From Sthenelais limicola (Eukaryota; Annelida; Polychaeta; Phyllodocida; Sigalionidae), in the NCBI GenBank assembly GCA_942159475.1, contig OW804096.1:16764906-16828905 (forward strand): a stretch of DNA of 64,000 bases, read 5' to 3'. Shown piece by piece: positions 1 to 7,112 of this stretch (position 1 is the stretch's first letter; every line of letters begins with the position of its first letter). The notes below the pieces were generated by a model. It did no database searches. It was given only the letters and a program-made list of their open reading frames with translations, and had not been told where the DNA came from. The translations under genes and the position numbers were made by a program.

Positions 1-239
1 CGCCAGGACCATACACTATATAGGGATGTTCATAGAATATAAGGGATAATACCCAAAACTCACTTGACTAAACCTATTCAGGTTGTAACCATTAAACCAA
101 GGTGATCTCCTAGCTGTACTCTAAAGCACTAACTTAGATACACTAGAATAGCCCAAACATCAACTCGCACAAAAAGATCAAATTCATGCACTGCTGGTCT
201 CCTGCCTTGGATAAACAATACCTATGACTGACCAAATCT

Positions 240-840
240 CAGAGGCTTTTTTATTTTTTATATATATTTTTTAATTTTTAGATTTATTATAATTTTCATA
301 TATTAATTTCAGATAATTTCCATTCTCAAATTATTTTCAGATAATTTGAGATATTTTTAATCTTAGGAATTTTTTCGATTTTTTGAAATTTTTCGATTTT
401 CGAAATTTTCGAATTTTTAGAAATTTTCGAATTTTTAGAAATTTTCGAAATATTTTTTTCGATTTTCGAAATTTTTCAGAAATTTTCGTAATTTATTTTT
501 TTCAATTTTTTTCGAAAATTCTTCGATTTTTCCGATTTTCGATTTTTTTAATTTTTTCGATTTTTGATTTTTTTCGATTTTTCTGATTTTCGATTTTTTT
601 AACTTTTTTCGATTTTCGATTTTGTTAATTTTTCGATTTTTTATTTTTTTCGATTTTCTAATTTTTTCGATTTTTTAATTTTTTCGATTTTTTAATTTTT
701 TAATTTTTTCGATTTTTCTGATTTTCCATTTTTTAATTTTTTCGATTTCTCCGTTTTTTCGATTTTCGATTTTTCCAATATTTTCGATTTTTGATTTTTT
801 TAAATTTTTCTAATTTTCGATTTTTTTCTAATTTCTCCTA
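240..840 (+). repeat. T-rich TTTTTTCGATTTT low-complexity leader, PLE unit 1
   Basis: About 600 bp almost only of T runs broken by CGA, AAA and AATT. Short palindromic pieces such as ATTTTCGAAAT recur. An 18-bp unit (about positions 402-438) is present one more time here than in unit 2. The small open frame through it is a by-product of composition, not a gene. Confidence 0.85.
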
Positions 841-1163
841 ATATTTCACCCCAACACCTCCATCAAAAGCAAAAAACCTAATAGAAACACATTCATTTAC
901 TAAAGAAAACCAAATCATTTGAACTCAAACATCAAAAAGCAGGTGCCAACCCCCTCAAAGGGGAGTGCTACCACCTTTGCCACACCTCCCCCTGAGGTGT
1001 GAAGAGGTGTGAAGGACTACAAAGGGGGTCTGTGGCCACCTCACAGGCAACCCCCCACACCTGCCCAATCCTTCAAAGGGGACTTATTACACCTCCCCTT
1101 GAGTGTCCCTCAGAAGTTAAGATTAAAGAAAGTTGAACAGTGGCACCTCTGAGCCAAGACCAG

Positions 1164-1170
1164 TATAAAT
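1164..1170 (+). promoter_or_regulatory. TATA-like box of PLE unit 1
   Basis: TATAAAT lies in the 5' UTR about 155 bp before the ORF1 start and about 36 bp upstream of the hammerhead-like motif. A start site about 25-30 bp downstream would begin the RNA just before the ribozyme-like fold. Promoter activity is inferred from position only. Confidence 0.4.
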
Positions 1171-1205
1171 GGGGGGTCCAAGTCAGGAGTCATCAGATCA
1201 CTTCT

Positions 1206-1247
1206 GGCTACTGAAGAAGGCACTTGTCTGCCGAAATCGATTTAGCC
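1206..1247 (+). ncRNA. Hammerhead-ribozyme-like motif, PLE unit 1
   Basis: The strand reads GGCTA (stem I), CTGAAGA (core CUGANGA), an extra A, GGCA-loop-TGCC (stem II), GAA, then the palindrome ATCGAT (short stem III), T (position H17) and TAGCC (stem I'). All conserved core pieces are present in order. Minimal hammerheads with tiny, self-complementary stem III that work as dimers are known from PLEs. The oddity is one additional A between the core and stem II, so the 10.1/11.1 G-C pair is displaced; activity is uncertain. The same architecture with compensating stem changes occurs at 34127-34165 (minus). Confidence 0.55.
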
Positions 1248-1305
1248 CATTCAGCAGTGCAAACTACACTTGTCCTTGACAAAACTCTTTTGAACTAAGA
1301 ACCTC

Positions 1306-1332
1306 ATGCAACCTCAGCATGAAACCATCTAA
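1306..1332 (+). promoter_or_regulatory. Short upstream ORF overlapping the ORF1 start
   Basis: An ATG at 1306 opens an eight-codon frame (MQPQHETI) that stops at 1330-1332, overlapping the ORF1 ATG at 1319 in another frame. Such an overlapping uORF could lower ORF1 initiation or favour leaky scanning. Identical in unit 2 (7100-7126). Whether it is used is unknown. Confidence 0.35.
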
Positions 1333-3331
1333 CTTTAGACCAAGGCCCAGAAAACATGGGCCAACTCAAAATCAGTCTGGGCCCATTGCCACAGACCCTA
1401 AATTCTCTTCCATGGTGAAAGACCAGTTTCGAATTATCCAGTGTCTACACCATGAGAAAATTATGCAAAATCAAATGGAAGGCAATTTGACTAAAAGCTT
1501 CCAGAAAAAGTTAAAAGAACTAAATCAGTTCTTCAAGCCTGCTATTCCCTCTCAAAACCTAATGCAGGCTCTTCAAAATCACAACACAGAGTGGATTCGG
1601 ACAACATCGTCCACCCTCTGTGAACATTATGGGAGACAGATTGAGGAAATTCAGACCAAACTCTCCCTAATGCAGGTTGACCCTATGGAAATGAAAAGGG
1701 CTCAACATCTGGCTATCTCTTGGGCCCGTAAAAACTTCAGGGCAAAGCTCGATCAGCCAATTTTGGATAATTTTCAACGAATTATGGGGAATTTGGCTAA
1801 AACCCCAGAAATGGAAAGTGCCCCTTCAAAACAACAGGGGGCGCCACCAGGACCACCCACTTTGGAAAACAGGGTTGGTCATCTTCAGACCTATGCACAG
1901 GCCACTGCCAGTGCACCAAACACTCCAAAATCAAGGGGCCTAACCCCACCACCCTCAACTTCTTTCCAATCCAGGGGCTTAACCCCACAACCTTCAAACT
2001 CTTCCAAATCAAGGGGGTCCACCCCACCACCTTCAAATTCTTCGAAATCACGGGGCTTCACCCCACCACCTTCAACCTCTTCCAAATCATTGGGCCTAAC
2101 CCCACCACTTTTGACCACTCCAAATTCTAGGGGCTTAACCCCAAAACCCTCAACACCAAAAACCAGCCCAGTTCGACCAAAAGGGCCTGCTTTAGTAAAG
2201 GAAAGGGTAGTGAAAGGACATTTAGACCCCTTGTCCAACTTCTACCCTGCTGATTTTGAATTGGATGGCATGACTTTCAGATCCTTGGAACATGCATACC
2301 AGTATAGGAAGGCGGTCCATTTTGACAAACAGGGGATCGTCCAAGCTGTTCTGGATTCAAAAACGGCCGTAGAAGCAAAAGCTCAGACTAAACACCTGAA
2401 GGCCGGCAGCTGGAATTCAATTCGGCGTAATCTTATGTCAGACCTGCTGCATTTAAAATTCGCCCAAAATCACACCTTTAGGCAGGAACTGATCAAATCA
2501 AAGGGATCGGAATTGATCCACACAGTTCCAGACCCCTATTGGGGCACAGGAGGCAAATTCAATAAAGGCATCAACACATTTGGCAAACTGTTGATGTCCC
2601 TCCGTCAAAGCATACTCACTACACCACAAAACAGCCCCTCAAATTTCTCCAGGGGATCACGCCCTCCTTCTATCCAGGGCTCACCCATATCACCAATTTC
2701 GGCCACCTTAGGTCAGATTCGGCCAATTGACCTAACATCTTCACCTCCATCATCACCAAATCCACTAAAGGAGGTTATTCCAAACAGAGCCAAAAACACA
2801 GCTCACAAAAATAAAGATTGGCAGTTGACTCCACTTTCGGAAAAAACCCTGATTATAGGCGACTCTAACCTGTCTGTAATCTCTAAATCAAGGGTAGAGA
2901 ACCTGGAAATCCAGAGTTATCCAGGTGCAAAATTCCAACATATGACGGAACTCTTTCGAAAGGCTACCAAGCTCAGACAAAACCCGGATTCGGTTATTAT
3001 TAGTGTAGGTATCAATGACCGGGACAACCATCCAACCAAAACAGTAGTACCAGAATTCAAACGGATGGTAAATCAGGCTGAGAGAGCATTCCCTAATGCC
3101 AAACTGTGGTTCGTTTTGCCCCAATGGGACCAGCAGGTACTCTCACAAACTCAAAATTCAAACCTATCTTGTATAACTGAAGGAATCCAGAGATCTAAAA
3201 TTATAGACCTCTTACCTGGCATAGAGAGTTCGAAATTCAAACTCAAACCAAAAGACCAGGTTCACTGGACAGAGGAAACTGCCAACTACCTCTTAAACCA
3301 CTGGCTCCATCACATTGGTCTTTTAAACTGA
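1319..3331 (+). CDS. PLE ORF1: Pro-rich, NADAR and SGNH-hydrolase domain protein
   Basis: A 670-residue frame. Residues 1-200 are basic/Gln-rich with no domain I recognise. Residues about 203-281 hold six to seven SRGLTPxPS-type Pro/Ser repeats. Residues about 294-432 match the NADAR (DUF1768, YbiA-like) fold: LSNFYP, the EHAYQ motif at 324-328, and the closing W...G.N..G..LM..R pattern. Residues about 508-670 match an SGNH hydrolase: GDSN with Ser516, a block-II Gly in YPGAKF, GIND (564-567) and DQVH (Asp646, His649), so the catalytic set looks complete. NADAR enzymes cleave N-glycosidic bonds, including ADP-ribose on guanine; SGNH/esterase domains are known in ORF1 of some CR1-type LINEs. 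A role in the RNP, in lipid/acetyl removal or in countering host ADP-ribosylation is inference. ATG 1319 is the first in frame; TGA at 3329-3331 directly follows a frameshift heptamer. Confidence 0.88.
   Translation: MKPSNFRPRPRKHGPTQNQSGPIATDPKFSSMVKDQFRIIQCLHHEKIMQNQMEGNLTKSFQKKLKELNQFFKPAIPSQNLMQALQNHNTEWIRTTSSTLCEHYGRQIEEIQTKLSLMQVDPMEMKRAQHLAISWARKNFRAKLDQPILDNFQRIMGNLAKTPEMESAPSKQQGAPPGPPTLENRVGHLQTYAQATASAPNTPKSRGLTPPPSTSFQSRGLTPQPSNSSKSRGSTPPPSNSSKSRGFTPPPSTSSKSLGLTPPLLTTPNSRGLTPKPSTPKTSPVRPKGPALVKERVVKGHLDPLSNFYPADFELDGMTFRSLEHAYQYRKAVHFDKQGIVQAVLDSKTAVEAKAQTKHLKAGSWNSIRRNLMSDLLHLKFAQNHTFRQELIKSKGSELIHTVPDPYWGTGGKFNKGINTFGKLLMSLRQSILTTPQNSPSNFSRGSRPPSIQGSPISPISATLGQIRPIDLTSSPPSSPNPLKEVIPNRAKNTAHKNKDWQLTPLSEKTLIIGDSNLSVISKSRVENLEIQSYPGAKFQHMTELFRKATKLRQNPDSVIISVGINDRDNHPTKTVVPEFKRMVNQAERAFPNAKLWFVLPQWDQQVLSQTQNSNLSCITEGIQRSKIIDLLPGIESSKFKLKPKDQVHWTEETANYLLNHWLHHIGLLN
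3322..3328 (+). promoter_or_regulatory. Putative -1 ribosomal frameshift site (UUUAAAC), PLE unit 1
   Basis: The last ORF1 codons are CTT TTA AAC TGA. The heptamer T TTA AAC has the exact X XXY YYZ phase in the ORF1 frame and is one of the most efficient known slippery sites. A -1 slip continues as CTG AAA CGT into the ORF2 frame, which is open back to 3199. ORF2 contains no ATG before its conserved LSDEELKPEE...FVPTPKF start. The 3' side is A-rich; I see no strong stem or pseudoknot 5-9 nt downstream, only a weak 6-bp hairpin at 3392-3410. Slippage with or without the adjacent stop codon as stimulator is inferred. Confidence 0.7.
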
Positions 3332-5592
3332 AACGTCAGAAAGGCACTATTGAACCTGAAACACAAAGACAACTTACATTAGGCTCTAGTATCATCAACC
3401 TATCTGATGAAGAATTAAAACCAGAGGAAATAGATATTTTGGCAAAGGGCCTAAATTTCGTCCCAACACCTAAGTTTACAGACAAGGACAAAATAATGAC
3501 TGATGTTGATAACTTCTCAAGGAAAATCAAAATCCAATACTTTTATAAACAGTTCTATAAGAACTCAAAATATGAAAAACTACCCTTTGTTGAAAAATCT
3601 TCATGGTCTCCACCTGAGAAATTCATTCCAGACGAGATCCAACAAACTTTGCAAGACATGACAAAATCAATAAAAGATACCCCGATTCAGAAAAACAAAC
3701 CCAATCTGCCAAGAAACCAAATTGGAGCATTACGAAGCCTAAGAGGCAAAAACCACTTGGTAATCAAAAAAGCAGACAAAGGGTCAGCAACAGTCATAAT
3801 GAGAAAATCTGACTACATAAAAGAAGCAAAAAGACAGCTAAATGATTCCAAATTTTACACAAAAATAGACAAACCTATTTATCCTGAAACAGCCAAGAAA
3901 ATTAATGAAATTCTTACCCAATTAGGTCGAGGGAACCTCTATCTAAAACAAAAGCAGATAAATTACCTAAAACCACCAGATAATCCAAGACCACGACTGT
4001 TCTACCTCTTACCAAAAATCCACAAAGATCTAGATAAATGGACGATTCCCAACAGAATGCCTCCTGGAAGGCCCATAATTTCAGACTGTAATAGTGAATC
4101 ATATAGAGTATCGGAATACATTGACCATTTTCTGAAACCACTGGCCACCATTCATCCTTCCTACATAAAAGACACTTGGGATTTTCTGGAAAAATTGCAA
4201 GAACAAAAAGTTCCCGCAAACTCCTTACTGATAACCTTAGATGTTGACTCCCTTTACACCAACATACCAATAGACGATGGCCTTACTTCTATAGAAAACA
4301 TCTTCAGGAAACACCCTAAAGTACTCAGACCAGATGAAGCTATCCTAGACCTATTAGAACTCTCTCTAAAAAATAATGACTTTCAGTTCGATGATGAATG
4401 GTATTTACAGATTTCAGGCACAGCCATGGGAAAGAAATTTGCTCCAAATTACGCAAACATATATATGGCTCAATTTGAGGAAGAAGTACTGGAAAAAGCA
4501 GATAAACTTCCCCTAGTATATTATAGATTTCTGGACGACATCTTCCTTGTTTGGACACACTCAGAGCAAGAATTTCTAGAATTTCTCGAGCTCTTGAACA
4601 ACCACAGTCCTTCAATCAAACTAAAACACACAATCAATGCCAAAAGAGTAGATTTCCTTGATGTTACAATATTCAAAGGATCAAGATATGAAAACGAAGA
4701 GATTCTTGACACAAAAGTATATTTCAAACCAACTGACACCCATGAACTATTACACAAAGAATCATTCCATCCCCGTCATACATTTAGAGGTATTCTAAAA
4801 TCACAAATAACGCGATTCCATAAAATTTGCAACAACACCCCTGATTTCGAAGAAGCTTGCTCTATACTCTTCAAGACCCTCAGAAAGAAAAGGCATTATT
4901 CGGCCAGATTTCTTAGAAAAATCAAAGCAGAAACCCTTTATAAACTAAACTACATCACAGGAGAGGAATGGCCCTATGGGGCATCCCTCAAGTGTGGCAA
5001 ACCACGATGTGAATGTTGTCTATGGCTTAAACAGACATCAGAAATCCAACATGGCCAACTTTCTTACCCCATTATCGGCAAAATAACATGTAATTCCAAA
5101 AATATCATCTACATCATTGAATGCATTAAATGCAAAGAATACTATGTAGGGGAAACCTCAAATTCATTACGTCAAAGGCTACAAGGCCACCTTCATGATA
5201 TTCGGTCTGAACAGAAAAAACCAGTTGCTGAACATTTCAATGATATATTCCATACTGCAGAGGAAAATATGGTAATTTACCCAATAGAACAAATATTAGA
5301 ACAAGGCTCAGACGAAAAAAACCATAAAAAAAGATTACAAATTGAAGGGAAATGGATACAGGCACTCAACACTGTCGAACCTAATGGAATGAACATAAAA
5401 TTGACAGAAATGGGAACTATTGCCTTTGTCACAATATATAATGCAACCTCCACAAAAATCACCGAAATTGTTAAAAACACATACCAAAACCTGCAAAACT
5501 TATATCGTGGACATTTTAGAGATGAGCTAGTCTTTGGATACAGAAGAAACCCAAATATCAGTAATATGTTAGTTTCATCTAAACTCAGCTGA
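3328..5592 (+). CDS. PLE ORF2: reverse transcriptase with C-terminal GIY-YIG endonuclease
   Basis: Coordinates give the frame entered by -1 frameshifting: about 754 residues, about 1424 for the ORF1-ORF2 fusion; numbering from 3328. The N-terminal LSDEELKPEEID...GLNFVPTPKF block is typical of PLE RTs, followed by KKADKGSATVIM (about 150), PPGRPIIS (about 245), motif A LDVDSLYTNIP with Asp305, motif B GTAMGKKFAPNYAN (about 364), motif C FLDD with Asp403/Asp404, and the thumb. A Cys cluster (C556, C561, C563, C564) precedes the GIY-YIG nuclease: IIY (Tyr595), CxxC (599/602), YVG (Tyr606), Arg617, His621, Glu673. All catalytic residues are present, so the enzyme looks intact. It should copy its RNA at sites cut by the GIY-YIG domain. 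A start at TTG 3439 or ATG 3496 would drop conserved sequence, so frameshift entry is preferred. Confidence 0.93.
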   Translation: MKRQKGTIEPETQRQLTLGSSIINLSDEELKPEEIDILAKGLNFVPTPKFTDKDKIMTDVDNFSRKIKIQYFYKQFYKNSKYEKLPFVEKSSWSPPEKFIPDEIQQTLQDMTKSIKDTPIQKNKPNLPRNQIGALRSLRGKNHLVIKKADKGSATVIMRKSDYIKEAKRQLNDSKFYTKIDKPIYPETAKKINEILTQLGRGNLYLKQKQINYLKPPDNPRPRLFYLLPKIHKDLDKWTIPNRMPPGRPIISDCNSESYRVSEYIDHFLKPLATIHPSYIKDTWDFLEKLQEQKVPANSLLITLDVDSLYTNIPIDDGLTSIENIFRKHPKVLRPDEAILDLLELSLKNNDFQFDDEWYLQISGTAMGKKFAPNYANIYMAQFEEEVLEKADKLPLVYYRFLDDIFLVWTHSEQEFLEFLELLNNHSPSIKLKHTINAKRVDFLDVTIFKGSRYENEEILDTKVYFKPTDTHELLHKESFHPRHTFRGILKSQITRFHKICNNTPDFEEACSILFKTLRKKRHYSARFLRKIKAETLYKLNYITGEEWPYGASLKCGKPRCECCLWLKQTSEIQHGQLSYPIIGKITCNSKNIIYIIECIKCKEYYVGETSNSLRQRLQGHLHDIRSEQKKPVAEHFNDIFHTAEENMVIYPIEQILEQGSDEKNHKKRLQIEGKWIQALNTVEPNGMNIKLTEMGTIAFVTIYNATSTKITEIVKNTYQNLQNLYRGHFRDELVFGYRRNPNISNMLVSSKLS

Positions 5593-5812
5593 AATTGATA
5601 GATTTATGCCCTATTTTCATTCCTACGGCACAAAACAATGCAGAACTGCCAGCTAATGCTGCAGTTTTGTTGATTCGGAAAAAACTCAAAATCAGTTCTC
5701 CGATAAAATAAAGAAAAAATAAAAAAGTATTATATTTCTACATCCCCAAAGAAATAATGAGTTAGAACCTGTTGCCAGTGCAAACATATTAACAAATCAC
5801 ACATTCAGCCAG
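5593..5812 (+). other. PLE 3' UTR and junction to unit 2
   Basis: Holds a stem-loop at 5630-5670, AATAAA motifs at 5707-5712 and 5718-5723, and the shared terminal sequence up to 5799. The 13 bp 5800-5812 precede the next unit and are absent at the 3' end of unit 2, so they belong either to the 5' end of unit 2 or to the junction. Confidence 0.6.
5630..5670 (+). other. 3' UTR stem-loop of PLE unit 1
   Basis: ACAAAAC-AA-TGCAG pairs with CTGCAGTTTTGT over 12 bp with a 2-nt bulge, leaving a loop of about 15 nt. Structured 3' UTRs are commonly what a retroelement RT recognises; that role here is inferred. Confidence 0.45.
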
Positions 5813-6051
5813 CGCCAGGACCATACACTATATAGGGATGTTCATAGAATATAAGGGATAATACCCAAAACTCACTTGACTAAACCTATTCAGGTTGTAA
5901 CCATTAAACCAAGGTGATCTCCTAGCTGTACTCTAAAGCACTAACTTAGATACACTAGAATAGCCCAAACATCAACTCGCACAAAAAGATCAAATTCATG
6001 CACTGCTGGTCTCCTGCCTTGGATAAACAATACCTATGACTGACCAAATCT

Positions 6052-6634
6052 CAGAGGCTTTTTTATTTTTTATATATATTTTTTAATTTTTAGATTTATT
6101 ATAATTTTCATATATTAATTTCAGATAATTTCCATTCTCAAATTATTTTCAGATAATTTGAGATATTTTTAATCTTAGGAATTTTTTCGATTTTTTGAAA
6201 TTTTTCGATTTTCGAAATTTTCGAATTTTTAGAAATTTTCGAAATATTTTTTTCGATTTTCGAAATTTTTCAGAAATTTTCGTAATTTATTTTTTTCAAT
6301 TTTTTTCGAAAATTCTTCGATTTTTCCGATTTTCGATTTTTTTAATTTTTTCGATTTTTGATTTTTTTCGATTTTTCTGATTTTCGATTTTTTTAACTTT
6401 TTTCGATTTTCGATTTTGTTAATTTTTCGATTTTTTATTTTTTTCGATTTTCTAATTTTTTCGATTTTTTAATTTTTTCGATTTTTTAATTTTTTAATTT
6501 TTTCGATTTTTCTGATTTTCCATTTTTTAATTTTTTCGATTTCTCCGTTTTTTCGATTTTCGATTTTTCCAATATTTTCGATTTTTGATTTTTTTAAATT
6601 TTTCTAATTTTCGATTTTTTTCTAATTTCTCCTA
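6052..6634 (+). repeat. T-rich low-complexity leader, PLE unit 2
   Basis: Same T-run/TCGA stretch as 240-840 but one 18-bp repeat unit shorter, which accounts for the period change from 5812 to 5794. Confidence 0.85.
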
Positions 6635-6957
6635 ATATTTCACCCCAACACCTCCATCAAAAGCAAAAAACCTAATAGAAACACATTCATTTACTAAAGA
6701 AAACCAAATCATTTGAACTCAAACATCAAAAAGCAGGTGCCAACCCCCTCAAAGGGGAGTGCTACCACCTTTGCCACACCTCCCCCTGAGGTGTGAAGAG
6801 GTGTGAAGGACTACAAAGGGGGTCTGTGGCCACCTCACAGGCAACCCCCCACACCTGCCCAATCCTTCAAAGGGGACTTATTACACCTCCCCTTGAGTGT
6901 CCCTCAGAAGTTAAGATTAAAGAAAGTTGAACAGTGGCACCTCTGAGCCAAGACCAG

Positions 6958-6964
6958 TATAAAT
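6958..6964 (+). promoter_or_regulatory. TATA-like box of PLE unit 2
   Basis: Identical to 1164-1170, with the same spacing to the hammerhead-like motif and ORF1. Being internal to the dimer, it would drive a full unit-2 RNA. Confidence 0.4.
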
Positions 6965-6999
6965 GGGGGGTCCAAGTCAGGAGTCATCAGATCACTTCT

Positions 7000-7041
7000 G
7001 GCTACTGAAGAAGGCACTTGTCTGCCGAAATCGATTTAGCC
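7000..7041 (+). ncRNA. Hammerhead-ribozyme-like motif, PLE unit 2
   Basis: Identical to 1206-1247. Two such motifs 5794 nt apart on one transcript would let cleavage release a unit-length RNA if they are active. Confidence 0.55.
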
Positions 7042-7112
7042 CATTCAGCAGTGCAAACTACACTTGTCCTTGACAAAACTCTTTTGAACTAAGAACCTCA
7101 TGCAACCTCAGC

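Larger units (their letters stand above)
1..5812 (+). mobile_element. Penelope-like retroelement, unit 1 of a head-to-tail dimer
   Basis: Position 1 matches position 5813, so the window opens inside or at the edge of this unit; its true 5' end may lie outside. Order: about 240 bp of unique leader, a 600-bp T-rich stretch, a GC-richer 5' UTR with a TATA-like box and hammerhead-like motif, ORF1, ORF2 and a 3' UTR with a stem-loop and AATAAA. Direct tandem copies with ribozyme-bearing repeats are known for PLEs. The RT motifs plus C-terminal GIY-YIG place it among the EN(+) PLEs (Penelope, Neptune, Poseidon, Nematis type). Units 1 and 2 encode identical proteins; the only difference I saw is one 18-bp tandem repeat unit in the T-rich region (units are 5812 and 5794 bp by period). 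Confidence 0.93.

Noticed and set aside
383..586. Phe/Arg-rich frame in the PLE T-rich leader (and its copy at 6195-6380)
   Set aside because: Pure product of TTT and TCGA composition; length changes with the 18-bp repeat.
1797..2238. Minus-strand frames inside PLE ORF1 (Gly/Val-rich), and those inside ORF2
   Set aside because: Shadows of the plus-strand Pro-rich repeats and RT; no independent support.
3329..3420. Downstream pseudoknot for the frameshift site
   Set aside because: Only 3-6-bp pairings found by eye and at poor spacing; not claimed as a feature.
3404..3440. CTGATGA followed by GAAA as a hammerhead core
   Set aside because: The bases between them do not form stem II, and the region encodes conserved LSDEEL of ORF2.
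3439..5592. TTG at 3439 or ATG at 3496 as the ORF2 start
   Set aside because: Either would omit conserved PLE N-terminal residues encoded upstream; TTG is not a normal eukaryotic start. Frameshift entry fits better.
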